A DNA stretch of 64,000 bases from Sphingopyxis sp. Root154 (GCF_001427105.1 NZ_LMGI01000002.1:1406651-1470650); one strand, 5' to 3'; shown: positions 7,776 through 15,805, numbered from the stretch's first letter. Notes: generated by a model from the sequence alone, not told the origin. A program made the numbers and translations.

Positions 7776-8495
7776 ATGACCTATGTAGAAGGATTTGTCC
7801 TTGCGGTCCCCACCGCGAACAAGGAAGCGTACCGCAAGCATGCCGCCGATGCTGCGCCCCTGTTCAAGGAATTCGGTGTCGCGCGCATGGTCGAATGTTG
7901 GGGTGACGACGTCCCCGACGGCAAGGTGAACGACTTCAAGGGCGCGGTGCAGGCGAAGCCCGACGAGACCGTCGTGTTCAGCTGGTTCGAATATCCCGAC
8001 AAGGCGACGCGCGACGCTGCGAACGAAAAGATGATGAGCGACCCGCGCATGGCGCAGATGGGCGGCGAGATGCCGTTCGACGGCAAGCGCATGATCATCG
8101 GCGGATTCGATTCGATCGTCGACGACCGTGCCGAAGGCAAGACCGGCTACGCCGACGGCTATATCGTACCCGTCCCCGAAGCCAACAAGGAAGCGTACCG
8201 CGAGCTGGCGCAGAAGATGTCGGGCGTGTTCCTCGATTATGGCGCGACGCGCGTCGTCGAGGCGTGGGCCGACGATGTCCCCGACGGCAAGGTCACCGAC
8301 TATGCCCGCGCAGCGCACAAGAAGGACGGCGAGACCGTCGTCTACAGCTGGGTCGAATGGCCGAGCAAGGAAGCGCGCACCAAGGGATGGGAAACGATGA
8401 TGGCCGACGAGCGGATGAAAGCGAGTTCCGAGAACACCCCGTTCGACGGCGCGCGCATGATCTATGGCGGTTTCGCGCCGATCGTCGAAGCCTGA
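7776..8495 (+). CDS. Fused tandem DUF1428 protein
   Basis: A 239-residue protein made of two copies of DUF1428 (about 1-117 and 124-239), a domain normally found as one protein of about 117 residues. Both halves share the pattern G-(F/Y)-(V/I)-x-(A/P)-VP-x-ANKEAYR, a central DDVPDGKV and a closing PFDG-(K/A)-RM-I-(I/Y)-GGF. The two halves have diverged but keep the same core residues, so this is an internal duplication that would make a covalent dimer. DUF1428 has a dimeric alpha/beta-barrel fold; the activity is unknown. Start follows AAGGAGAGAGAAG. Confidence 0.88.
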   Translation: MTYVEGFVLAVPTANKEAYRKHAADAAPLFKEFGVARMVECWGDDVPDGKVNDFKGAVQAKPDETVVFSWFEYPDKATRDAANEKMMSDPRMAQMGGEMPFDGKRMIIGGFDSIVDDRAEGKTGYADGYIVPVPEANKEAYRELAQKMSGVFLDYGATRVVEAWADDVPDGKVTDYARAAHKKDGETVVYSWVEWPSKEARTKGWETMMADERMKASSENTPFDGARMIYGGFAPIVEA

Positions 8496-8600
8496 TCGCG
8501 CTGACGGAGGTGCTGACGGCGTACCGTCGCAGCCCCTCCGCCACCGCCTGTGGCTCCCCAATGGCTTCGCCGCAGGGGGATCGAGAGGAAGGATCGAACG

Positions 8601-9239
8601 ATGATAAAACTTTACGGAACGCCCCCCACCCGCGCGCTGCGCGCGATGTGGCTCTTGAACGAGCTCGACCTCGCCCACGAAATTGTCTCGATCGACCTCG
8701 GCGCCGGCGAGCAGCTGACGCCCGAATTTCTGGCACTCAATCCGGCCGCGAAACTGCCGGTTCTGGTCGACGGCGACCTGGTGGTGAGCGAATCGGCGGC
8801 TATCCAGCTCTATCTGGCCGATAAATATGGCGACCGCTTTCCCGGCCGCGGCCTGATCCCCGATACGGCCGAAGAGCGCGGCCAGATGTATCGCTGGCTG
8901 TTTTTCCTGATGACCGAGATCGAGGCGCCGCTGTGGCGGATCGCTTTGCACAGCTTCCTCTATGCGTCCGACGAGCAATCGGCCGCGGAAATCGCGCTGG
9001 CGAGGCGCGATTGCAAACGGATGATCGCGGTCTTCGAACAGCATATGCAGCGGCGCAATTTTGTCGTCGGCGAGCAGGTGACGGTGGCCGATTTCAACGC
9101 CGCCTACACGCTCGATTGGGCCAAGCTCGAGGACATGCTGGACGATGCCCCCGCGCTCAGCGCCTATCTGGAATCGATGTACGCGCGGCCCAAGGCACCG
9201 GTGACCATCGCCGAAGCCATGGCGGAGCTGGAAGCATGA
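8601..9239 (+). CDS. Glutathione S-transferase family protein
   Basis: A 212-residue GST with a standard N-terminus (MIKLYGTPPTRALRAMWLL), glutathione-site region NPAAKLPVLVDGDLVVSESA and C-terminal VTVADFNAAYTLDWA. It is more typical of the broad GST family than the preceding pair and has no N-terminal extension. The start follows GAGAGGAAGGATCGAACG. Its stop codon overlaps the start of the next gene (ATGA). Confidence 0.87.
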   Translation: MIKLYGTPPTRALRAMWLLNELDLAHEIVSIDLGAGEQLTPEFLALNPAAKLPVLVDGDLVVSESAAIQLYLADKYGDRFPGRGLIPDTAEERGQMYRWLFFLMTEIEAPLWRIALHSFLYASDEQSAAEIALARRDCKRMIAVFEQHMQRRNFVVGEQVTVADFNAAYTLDWAKLEDMLDDAPALSAYLESMYARPKAPVTIAEAMAELEA

Positions 9240-9787
9240 CCCGCAGCGAGCCGGGCATGACGCGCACGGCCTCGTGCCAGTGCGGCGCGGTGAGGCTGGA
9301 ACTCAGCGGCCAGCCGATCGTCGCGGCGACCTGTTATTGCCATAGCTGCCAGCAAGCGGGGCGGGGCTTCGAAGCCTTGCCCGGCGCGCCGGGAGTCGTC
9401 GGTCCCGATGGCGGGACGCCCTATGTGCTGATGCGCAAGGACCGGCTGCAATGGCTGTCGGGATCAGACCAGCTGGAGGAGCATCGGATCGAACCCGATT
9501 CGCCGACGCGGCGGTTCGTCGCGCGCTGCTGCAACGCGCCGATCGCGCTCGAATTCACCAAGGGCCATTGGCTGAGCGTCTATTCGGCGCGCATTCCTGA
9601 GGCCGAGCGCCCGGCGGCCGAGATGCGGACGATCGTGGGCGACCGACCCGACGGGGTCGAGCTGCCGGACGACATCCCCAATTATGCCACGCCGACGGGC
9701 AAGTTCATGTGGCGACTGCTGAAAGCCTGGGCCGCGATGGGTTTCCGCGCCCCGCCGCTCGAAGCGACGAAGGGATATGCGCGATGA
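9236..9787 (+). CDS. GFA/CENP-V-like zinc-binding protein
   Basis: A 183-residue protein with the N-terminal zinc-site cysteines of the glutathione-dependent formaldehyde-activating (GFA) fold: ASCQCGAV (Cys14, Cys16) and CYCHSC (Cys33, Cys35, Cys38), plus a later ARCCNAP. The C-terminal half matches a branch of the family often given a separate DUF number, so formaldehyde chemistry should not be assumed. A second ATG at 9257 would remove seven residues. It is coupled to genes on both sides by ATGA overlaps. Confidence 0.8.
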   Translation: MTRSEPGMTRTASCQCGAVRLELSGQPIVAATCYCHSCQQAGRGFEALPGAPGVVGPDGGTPYVLMRKDRLQWLSGSDQLEEHRIEPDSPTRRFVARCCNAPIALEFTKGHWLSVYSARIPEAERPAAEMRTIVGDRPDGVELPDDIPNYATPTGKFMWRLLKAWAAMGFRAPPLEATKGYAR

Positions 9788-10083
9788 GCAAAAATATCGA
9801 ACGCACCGAGATGCGCAGCATAACCAGTCCCGATTTCGCGATGCAGGTCGACAAGGCGAAATATGGCGCGATGAAGGAGGCGCTGCTCGCGGCGGTGCCG
9901 AAAACCGTGCCGGGGCTGACCGTCGCCGAGGTCAAGGAACGCGTGCTCCCGCTGCTCCCCGACCACCTGTTCCCCGGCGGCGCCAAGGCGGGCTGGTGGC
10001 TGAAGGGCGTCCAGCTTGATCTTGAGGCCCGTGGGCTGATCGCGCGCGAAAATGTGAAGCCGCTGCGGCTGCACCGGCTATAA
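9784..10083 (+). CDS. Small conserved protein (DUF6958-like)
   Basis: A 99-residue soluble protein with a helix-rich pattern (DKAKYGAMKEALLAAVP, LTVAEVKERVLPLLPDHLFP, WWLKGVQLDLEARGLIAREN). The C-terminal half looks like a winged-helix fold with the ending LRLH, reminiscent of small conserved proteins called DUF6958; this match is from memory and tentative. It overlaps the GFA-like gene as ATGA. No membrane segment or signal. Confidence 0.7.
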   Translation: MSKNIERTEMRSITSPDFAMQVDKAKYGAMKEALLAAVPKTVPGLTVAEVKERVLPLLPDHLFPGGAKAGWWLKGVQLDLEARGLIARENVKPLRLHRL

Positions 10084-10106
10084 GCGAACTCAGGAGGAAG
10101 CAGGCC

Positions 10107-10823
10107 ATGCAACATCTGTCCTTCCCGAACGAGAGCGAAGCCTATCGCGCCGCGCGCGCCGAACTGCTCGCCGACGAAATCGCGCTGCGCCGCCAGATCG
10201 AGGCGGTCGCCGCCAAGCGCCGCGCGCTGCCGCCGGGCGGCGCGGTACCCGAGGATTATAGCTTCGAGCGCATCGGCGCTTTCCAGCGTCCCGAGCGGGT
10301 CAGATTGTCCGAGCTGTTCGAGGGCAAGCCGAGCATCATCCTGCAAAGCTTCATGTTCGGGGCCGAACGCGACAAGCCGTGCGACGGCTGCACGCATATG
10401 CTCGACGCGATCGACGGCAGCGCCCGACACGTCGGGCAGCGCGCGCCGCTCTATATCGTCGCCAAGTCGCCGATCGCGCGGCTCGAAGCCTGGGCGAAGG
10501 AGCGGCGCTGGCCGCACCTGATCTTCCTGTCCGACGTCGATGGGCGCTATTCGGCCGATTATTTCGGCGACACGTCGAAGCTGACCGACGCCAAGCGCGC
10601 CGAGCATGGGATGAAGCCCGGCGAGAATTGGGACGAGACGATCTTCAACGTGTTCCGCAAGGACGGGACCAGGATTCGCCACGTCTGGGCGAGCGAGATG
10701 GCCTATGCGCCCGAGGATCCCGGCCAGCACCACCGCGCGGGCGACCTCGTCGATCCCTTGTGGGGCCTGCTCGACATGACGCCCGAGGGGCGTGGCGACT
10801 GGTTCCCCAGCCTGACCTACTAA
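10107..10823 (+). CDS. DUF899 thioredoxin-like protein
   Basis: A 238-residue protein of the DUF899 family, which has a thioredoxin-like fold. It shows the family features: an N-terminal helix (AYRAARAELLADEIALRRQ), FMFGAERDKPCDGCTHMLD with a Cys-x-x-Cys pair (92 and 95), FLSDVDGRYSADY, and a C-terminal WGLLDMTPEGRGDWFP. The cysteine pair suggests a redox role. Start follows AGGAGGAAGCAGGCC. Confidence 0.86.
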   Translation: MQHLSFPNESEAYRAARAELLADEIALRRQIEAVAAKRRALPPGGAVPEDYSFERIGAFQRPERVRLSELFEGKPSIILQSFMFGAERDKPCDGCTHMLDAIDGSARHVGQRAPLYIVAKSPIARLEAWAKERRWPHLIFLSDVDGRYSADYFGDTSKLTDAKRAEHGMKPGENWDETIFNVFRKDGTRIRHVWASEMAYAPEDPGQHHRAGDLVDPLWGLLDMTPEGRGDWFPSLTY

Positions 10824-10847
10824 ACCGAAGCATCGAGGAGAGAGACG

Positions 10848-11642
10848 ATGACCAAGGCAGCCAATTTCATCTGGTACGAATTGATGACCCCCGATCCCGC
10901 GGGCGCGGCGTCCTTTTACGGCGCCGTCGTCGGCTGGACCATCGCGGCGCATAACGACGCCGCGGCCGGCGGCATCGATTATCGCATGATCGGGCGCAGC
11001 GACGGCGGCAACGCGGGCGGGGTGCTCGCGCTGAGTGCCGACATGCTCGCGGGCGGCGCACGGCCGGGCTGGCTCGGTTATCTGGAGGTCGCCGACGTCG
11101 ATGCGAGCATCGATGCGATCAAGGCCGATGGCGGCGCGGTGCATATGCCCGCGACCGACCTGCCCGTCGGCCGCATCGCGATGGTCAGCGACCCGCAGGG
11201 CGCGCATTTCTATATCATGGACCCGATCCCGCCCGAGGGTGCCGTTCCGGGGGAAAGCGGCGTGTTTTCGGTCACCGAAGCGCAGCATGTGCGCTGGAAC
11301 GAACTCGCGACCAGCGACTCCGACGCCGCGATCGCCTTCTACAAAAAGCATTTCGGCTGGGGGCAGGAGGGCGAGATGGATATGGGCCCGATCGGCGCCT
11401 ACCGCTTCGTCCAGCGCGGCGAAGTGATGATCGGCGCGGTGATGCCTTTGATGGAGGGCTATCCGGTGCCGGTGTGGAATTTCTACATTGGTGTCGACGA
11501 CATCGACCGCGCGCACGCCGCGGTGACCGCGAACGGCGGCACGATCACCAGCGAGCCGATGGAAATCCCAGGCGGCGAATATGCGATGAACGCGATCGAC
11601 CCGCAGGGCGCGCCCGTCGGCTTCGTCGGCCCGCGCAAATAG
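10848..11642 (+). CDS. Two-domain VOC family protein
   Basis: A 264-residue protein with two VOC modules (about 5-125 and 140-262). Each begins with a WYEL/WNEL-type strand: FIWYELMTPDPAGAASFYG and VRWNELATSDSDAAIAFYKK, and each ends with DPQGA. This layout matches the CFP30B/hydroxylase-like group of two-domain VOC proteins, where the domains pair inside one chain. The substrate is unknown. Ribosome binding site GAGGAGAGAGACG. Confidence 0.88.
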   Translation: MTKAANFIWYELMTPDPAGAASFYGAVVGWTIAAHNDAAAGGIDYRMIGRSDGGNAGGVLALSADMLAGGARPGWLGYLEVADVDASIDAIKADGGAVHMPATDLPVGRIAMVSDPQGAHFYIMDPIPPEGAVPGESGVFSVTEAQHVRWNELATSDSDAAIAFYKKHFGWGQEGEMDMGPIGAYRFVQRGEVMIGAVMPLMEGYPVPVWNFYIGVDDIDRAHAAVTANGGTITSEPMEIPGGEYAMNAIDPQGAPVGFVGPRK

Positions 11643-11658
11643 GCAAAGGAGAGAGAGG

Positions 11659-12072
11659 GTGGAAAACCAGGGCCCGACGACGGGACTGACCCCGCATATC
11701 GCCATCGCCGACAAGCGCGCGAGCGAGGCGATCGATTTCTACATCAAGGCGTTCGGCGCGACCGAGAATGTGCGCATGCCCGCGGACGACGGCGTGCGGC
11801 TGATGCACGCGCATCTGACGATCAACGGCGCGTCGCTGATGATGCACGACGAATTTCCCGAATATGTCAGCGAACCCTCGGGCAAGCCCGATGGCGTGAC
11901 CTTGCACCTGCACGTCGACGACGCCGACGCCTGGTTCGACCGCGCGGTCGCCGCGGGCGCGACGGTGGTGATGCCACTCGACAATATGTTCTGGGGAGAC
12001 CGCTACGGCCAAATCAAGGATCCGTTCGGCCATCTATGGTCGATCGGCGCGCCGATCAAAGGAGAGAAGTGA
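11659..12072 (+). CDS. VOC family protein, PhnB-like
   Basis: A 137-residue PhnB-like VOC protein: LTPHIAIADKRASEAIDFYI, then LTINGASLMMHDEFPEY and the closing WGDRYGQIKDPFGHLWSIG, a hallmark of this subgroup. It starts with GTG behind AAGGAGAGAGAG. Its stop codon overlaps the next start (TGATG). PhnB itself has no settled function. Confidence 0.87.
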   Translation: MENQGPTTGLTPHIAIADKRASEAIDFYIKAFGATENVRMPADDGVRLMHAHLTINGASLMMHDEFPEYVSEPSGKPDGVTLHLHVDDADAWFDRAVAAGATVVMPLDNMFWGDRYGQIKDPFGHLWSIGAPIKGEK

Positions 12073-12584
12073 TGACGAACCAACCGACAAGCCAACCCGT
12101 GACCCTCTGCCTCTGGTACGACAAGGATGCCGAGGAAGCCGCGACCTTCTATGCCGCGACCTTCCCCGACAGCAAAGTCGGGTCCGTCCACAAGGCGCCG
12201 GGCGACAATCCGAGCGGCAAGGAAGGCGACGTGCTGACGGTCGACTTCACCGTGCTTGGCATTCCGTGCGTCGGGCTCAACGGCGGCCCCGCCTTCAAGC
12301 ATAGCGAGGCCTTTTCCTTTCAGGTCCATACCGACACGCAGGAGGAAACCGACCGTTACTGGAACGCGATCGTCGGCAACGGCGGACAGGAAAGCATGTG
12401 CGGCTGGTGCAAGGACAAATGGGGCCTCAACTGGCAGATCACCCCGCGCGTGCTAACCGACGCAGCGATGGGCGGCGACCCCGCAGCCGCCAAACGCGCG
12501 TTCGAGGCGATGATGACGATGAAGAAGATCGACATCGCGAAGATCGAGGCCGCGGTGCGGGGTGAAGCCGTTGGCGCGGCGTAG
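12072..12584 (+). CDS. VOC family protein (3-demethylubiquinone-9 methyltransferase-type fold)
   Basis: A 170-residue protein of the PhnB/3-demethylubiquinone-type VOC group: VTLCLWYDKDAEEAATFYAA, VGLNGGPAFKHSEAFSFQV and CKDKWGLNWQITPRVL are its diagnostic stretches. Despite the old family name it is not expected to be a methyltransferase. It follows AAAGGAGAGAAGTG and is coupled to the upstream VOC gene. Confidence 0.87.
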   Translation: MTNQPTSQPVTLCLWYDKDAEEAATFYAATFPDSKVGSVHKAPGDNPSGKEGDVLTVDFTVLGIPCVGLNGGPAFKHSEAFSFQVHTDTQEETDRYWNAIVGNGGQESMCGWCKDKWGLNWQITPRVLTDAAMGGDPAAAKRAFEAMMTMKKIDIAKIEAAVRGEAVGAA

Positions 12585-13023
12585 CCCGGCGCTCTTCGCG
12601 TGGCTGCTCTGCGGCACGCTCGACATCGTCTATGCGGCGGTGTCGAGCGTCGTGCAGGGGGGCACCGTCTCTTCGATGCTGCATGCCGTTGCCAGCGGCC
12701 CGTTCGGCGATGCCGCGCGCGGCTGGGGCATCGGCGGCGATATCGCGGGGCTGGCGACGCATTATGCGATCATGGGCGCGATGGTCACGGCGTGGTTCTT
12801 CGTCGCGCGGCGTTGGAATGCGCTGACGGCCTGGCCGTGGTGGCTCACGGGCACGCTCTACGGGCTGCTGCTCTATGTCATCATGAACGGGATCGTGCTG
12901 CCGCTGCGCTTCGGATTGCCCTTCCCGCCCGCCGACCTCGTCAAGGGCGCAATCGCGCTCTTCCCGCATATTTTCTTCGTCGGCTGGCCGCTCGCCTGGC
13001 TGACGCGCAAGGATAACAATTGA
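12562..13023 (+). CDS. Small four-helix membrane protein
   Basis: A 153-residue protein with four hydrophobic stretches (about 9-28, 65-85, 92-115 and 128-147). The GTG start lies 23 bases inside the preceding VOC gene; a TTG at 12571 would shorten it by three residues. FAWLLCGTLDIVYA and LATHYAIMGAMV recur in small inner-membrane proteins distantly like the YagU family. No function can be given. Its stop overlaps the next start (TGATG). Confidence 0.72.
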   Translation: MKPLARRSPALFAWLLCGTLDIVYAAVSSVVQGGTVSSMLHAVASGPFGDAARGWGIGGDIAGLATHYAIMGAMVTAWFFVARRWNALTAWPWWLTGTLYGLLLYVIMNGIVLPLRFGLPFPPADLVKGAIALFPHIFFVGWPLAWLTRKDNN

Positions 13024-13676
13024 TGCTGATTTATTATGGCCACCCTTTCTCCTCCTACACATGGAAGGCGCTGATCGCGCTCTACGAAAAGGGGATCGAT
13101 TTCGAGTATCGCTCGGTCGACCCGACGTTTCCGGAGCATATGCCCGAACTGCGGGCGCACTGGCCGGTCGGGCAGTTCCCACTCCTCGTCCACGACGGGG
13201 TGCCATACTTCGAATCGTCGATCATCATCGAATATCTCGACCGGCTGGTGTCCGAACCGCGCCTGATCCCGCAGGATTTCGACGCGGCGCTGAAAGTCCG
13301 GCTGCTCGACCGCGTCTTCGATAATCATGTCATGGGCCGGATGCAGGCGGTCGTGGCCGACGCGATACGCGGGCCCGAGAATCATGTGCCACTGATCGTC
13401 GATCAGTCGAAAGCCGCGCTCGAGACCATCTATGGCTGGCTCGACAAGGAGCTGGCGGGCGGCGGCTGGGCAACGCCCGACGGTTTCACCCTCGCCGATT
13501 GCGCCGCCGCGCCGTCGCTCTTTTACGCCGACTGGGTGCATGAAATCGACGGAAAATACGAGAATCTGCGCGCCTACCGCGCCCGCCTGCTCGCGCACCC
13601 GTCGGTGTCGCGCTGCGTCGAGGATGCCCGGCCCTACCGCCCCTACTTCCCGCTCGGTGCACCCGACCGCGACTGA
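13023..13676 (+). CDS. Glutathione S-transferase family protein
   Basis: A 217-residue GST with N-terminus MLIYYGHPFSSYTWKALIAL, glutathione-site region WPVGQFPLLVHDGVPYFESS and a C-terminal helical domain containing FTLADCAAAPSLFYADW. The Ser-Ser-Tyr-Thr start resembles beta- or zeta-related bacterial GSTs. It is the last gene of the co-directional detox array; the following gene has a different type of start region. Confidence 0.86.
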   Translation: MLIYYGHPFSSYTWKALIALYEKGIDFEYRSVDPTFPEHMPELRAHWPVGQFPLLVHDGVPYFESSIIIEYLDRLVSEPRLIPQDFDAALKVRLLDRVFDNHVMGRMQAVVADAIRGPENHVPLIVDQSKAALETIYGWLDKELAGGGWATPDGFTLADCAAAPSLFYADWVHEIDGKYENLRAYRARLLAHPSVSRCVEDARPYRPYFPLGAPDRD

Positions 13677-13761
13677 CGAAGGCCGTCCCATATCGGGGTT
13701 AACGCGGCGCTGACGCTGCCTGTTCGCCATTTGATAGGCGCGCACGCGCGAAGGCGGACGC

Positions 13762-14544
13762 ATGGTTTCGCCATCCGCCTTTCTGCGCACGCTCATTGTC
13801 GCCGCACTCGCGGCGGTGCTGGCGTTCGCGCCGGCGCAGGCGCAGCAGGTCGTGACGATCACCACGACGACGGTGACGTGGACCTATGACGATGCCGGCG
13901 ACGACGACGGCGCGGAGTATATCGACGAAGATGCCGCGCTGCTGGGGGACGAGGCGCTCACCGAAGATGCCGATTTCGCGGCGACGCGCCGTTATGCGCC
14001 CGCCGCCACGCTCGCGACGCTCGGCCACGCCAAGGCCAGCTTCGGTCCCTTCTCGGTGATCGACAGCGCGACCGTCCGCATGGCGGGCGACGTCACTTCG
14101 GCGACCCCGCGCCAGTTCGCGGCGATGCTCGCGGCCTTTCCTGGGCTCAAGCGGCTTGAGATGACCGACTGCCCCGGCAGCCTCGACGAGGAAGCCAATC
14201 TGATCCTCGCGCGGGCCATCCGCCGCGCCGGGATGGAAACCGTCGTTCCGGCGGGCGGCTCGATCCGCTCGGGCGCAGTCGAGCTGTGGCTCGCGGGCGT
14301 CACCCGCCGCGCCGCGCCCGACGCCGAATTCGGCGTCCATAGCTGGGCCGACGAATATGGCCGCGAGGCGAACGACTATCCCGCGAACGACCCGGTCCAC
14401 GCCGAATATCTGGGCTATTACCGCGAAATGGGGCTGAACGACGCCAAGGCGCGCGAATTTTACGCGCTGACCAACAGCACCCCGTTCGACAATGTCCGCT
14501 ATCTGACGCGCGACGATATGGCACGCTTCGTCACGCTCAACTGA
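13762..14544 (+). CDS. Secreted ClpP/crotonase-fold-like protein
   Basis: A 260-residue protein with a signal peptide (residues 1-27, ending AQA) and an acidic linker. The C-terminal 170 residues resemble the ClpP/serine-dehydrogenase-proteinase fold: LKRLEMTDCPGSLDEEANLI, a helix ARAIRRAGMETVVP, then IRSGAVELWLAG with a Ser in the position of the ClpP nucleophile, and EFGVHSW with the matching His. It is probably a periplasmic protein of the COG3904 type. Catalysis is inferred, not shown. It has its own short upstream gap of 85 bases. Confidence 0.7.
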   Translation: MVSPSAFLRTLIVAALAAVLAFAPAQAQQVVTITTTTVTWTYDDAGDDDGAEYIDEDAALLGDEALTEDADFAATRRYAPAATLATLGHAKASFGPFSVIDSATVRMAGDVTSATPRQFAAMLAAFPGLKRLEMTDCPGSLDEEANLILARAIRRAGMETVVPAGGSIRSGAVELWLAGVTRRAAPDAEFGVHSWADEYGREANDYPANDPVHAEYLGYYREMGLNDAKAREFYALTNSTPFDNVRYLTRDDMARFVTLN

Positions 14545-14608
14545 CGCGGCTTGGCGGCGGCGCTGCTTTAGCCTTGTAACACGCCGCCCCCTCCCCCACA
14601 TCGCCCCC

Positions 14609-14944
14609 ATGGCGAAACGCAGCCTCTACCAGCGATTGCGCACGAACCCACAGGTGCGAACAGGGCTGTTCGTCCTTGGCTTGCTGCTGATGATCGCCGC
14701 ACCGCTGCTCGGTCCGCTGCCGGGGCCCGGCTTTATCCTCCTCTTTCCCGCGGGACTGATGCTGGCTTTGCAGAACAGCGAGTGGGCGAAACGCGTCTAT
14801 GTCCGCTTCAAACGGCGCCACCCGCGCTATGCCGGCTGGACCGACCGCCTGATGCGGCGCAGCAGCGCGGCGCGGCGGCGCGAGCGCGACGCGCAAGAAG
14901 CGATCGATGGCGAAACGCCCGAAAACCGCGCCAATGGCAATTGA
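14609..14944 (+). CDS. PGPGW-type small membrane protein
   Basis: A 111-residue protein with one long or two short hydrophobic segments (about 18-36 and 41-58) around the motif GPLPGPGFILLFPAGLMLAL, the signature of the putative transmembrane PGPGW family. The C-terminal half is very basic and probably cytoplasmic. It lies directly upstream of the rpmH promoter, whose -35 overlaps its stop codon. Function unknown. Confidence 0.8.
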   Translation: MAKRSLYQRLRTNPQVRTGLFVLGLLLMIAAPLLGPLPGPGFILLFPAGLMLALQNSEWAKRVYVRFKRRHPRYAGWTDRLMRRSSAARRRERDAQEAIDGETPENRANGN

Positions 14945-14969
14945 CTTTCCGCCGACTCTCGCTTATCCG
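14941..14969 (+). promoter_or_regulatory. Candidate rpmH promoter
   Basis: -35 TTGACT (14941-14946), 17-bp spacer, -10 TATCCG (14964-14969). The -35 overlaps the stop codon of the PGPGW gene. The predicted start near 14976 would give an rpmH leader of about 70 bases that contains the hairpin at 14983-15008. Confidence 0.5.
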
Positions 14970-14982
14970 CGCCTCCATCAGT

Positions 14983-15008
14983 GGCCGCCCACGTTTGGCG
15001 GCCCTTTT
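14983..15008 (+). terminator. Terminator-like hairpin in the rpmH leader
   Basis: A perfect 7-bp stem GGCCGCC / GGCGGCC with a 7-base loop, followed by CTTTTCT. It could end transcription of the PGPGW gene or act as an attenuator in the leader of rpmH, because the best promoter lies upstream of it. Confidence 0.55.
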
Positions 15009-15045
15009 CTGTTAGAGCCTTTGACGAGAATTAGGGACAACCGCG

Positions 15046-15180
15046 ATGAAGCGTACCTTTCAACCGAGCAACCTCGTGCGCGCCCGTCGCCACGGTTTCC
15101 GCGCCCGCAAGGCGACGGTTGGCGGCCGCAAGATTCTCGCCAACCGCCGCGCCCAGGGCCGCAAGAAGCTGTCGGCCTGA
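15046..15180 (+). CDS. rpmH: 50S ribosomal protein L34
   Basis: A 44-residue, very basic protein with the complete L34 sequence pattern: [20 protein letters not shown], then [20 protein letters not shown] and a short SA tail. It is a component of the large ribosomal subunit. Length and order (rpmH then rnpA) match nearly all bacteria. Confidence 0.97.
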   Translation: MKRTFQPSNLVRARRHGFRARKATVGGRKILANRRAQGRKKLSA

Positions 15181-15209
15181 TCCAGGCCGGTGGCGCGCTG
15201 GCTCAGCCG

Positions 15210-15554
15210 GTGCGAACCCTTTCAAAACGTAGCGAATTCTTGGCCGCAAACCGCGGCCTTCGCTTTCCCATGCCCGGCTTTGTTCTGCTCGTCCGCCAGC
15301 GCGGCGACGGCGACGATTCGCTGGGCATTGGCTATACCGTCAGCAAGAAAGTCGGCAATTCAGTCACGCGCAACCGGATGAAGCGCCGGCTGCGCGAACT
15401 GTGCCGCGCCGCGCTCCCCGAATCGGGAATCGCCGGTGCCGACCATGTCCTGATCGGTCGGCCGGGTGGCAACGACATCCTCTTTGCCGAGCTTGGCGAG
15501 CATCTCGATTCGGCGCTCAAGCGCGCGGCGAAGAAGCTCGTGAAACCGGCATGA
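15210..15554 (+). CDS. rnpA: Ribonuclease P protein component
   Basis: A 114-residue basic protein with the RnpA core: RTLSKRSEFLAANRG at the start, GYTVSKKVGNSVTRNRMKRR (the RNR motif) and a C-terminal helix ALKRAAKKLVKPA. It helps the RNase P RNA process tRNA 5' ends. The GTG at 15210 is chosen because the conserved sequence begins directly after it; the frame is open far upstream, there is no strong ribosome binding site, and translation may depend on rpmH 29 bases before. The stop overlaps yidD (ATGA). Confidence 0.93.
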   Translation: MRTLSKRSEFLAANRGLRFPMPGFVLLVRQRGDGDDSLGIGYTVSKKVGNSVTRNRMKRRLRELCRAALPESGIAGADHVLIGRPGGNDILFAELGEHLDSALKRAAKKLVKPA

Positions 15555-15763
15555 TCGCGAAATTGCTCATCCTGATCGCGCGCGGGTGGCAAATCGGCCC
15601 TTCGCGCATCCTGCCGCCCACCTGCCGCTACGCGCCGTCGTGCAGTGCCTATGCGATCACCGCGCTCCAGCGCCATGGTGCGATCAAGGGTGGCTGGCTG
15701 GCGACAAAGCGGCTATTGCGCTGCCATCCTTGGGGGGGACACGGGTACGACCCGGTCCCGTAA
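15551..15763 (+). CDS. yidD: Membrane protein insertion efficiency factor YidD
   Basis: A 70-residue protein with the YidD signature: an N-terminal amphipathic helix (IAKLLILIARGWQ) and CRYAPSCSAYAITALQRHGA followed by KRLLRCHPWG. It assists YidC-dependent insertion of membrane proteins. The ATG overlaps the rnpA stop, so the two are translationally coupled, as in many bacteria. Confidence 0.95.
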   Translation: MIAKLLILIARGWQIGPSRILPPTCRYAPSCSAYAITALQRHGAIKGGWLATKRLLRCHPWGGHGYDPVP

Positions 15764-15805
15764 TCATTCCCGACATTCTTTAGAGACGAAGAGAGACCGA
15801 AGAGC

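Noticed and set aside
9705-11714. A 669-codon minus-strand open frame across several genes
   Set aside because: Crosses three clear plus-strand genes (DUF6958-like, DUF899, VOC) with good ribosome binding sites and is compositionally a shadow.
2348-13676. Horizontal transfer of the detox array
   Set aside because: Base composition and codon use look like the rest of the window, and no integrase, tRNA or flanking repeats are seen.
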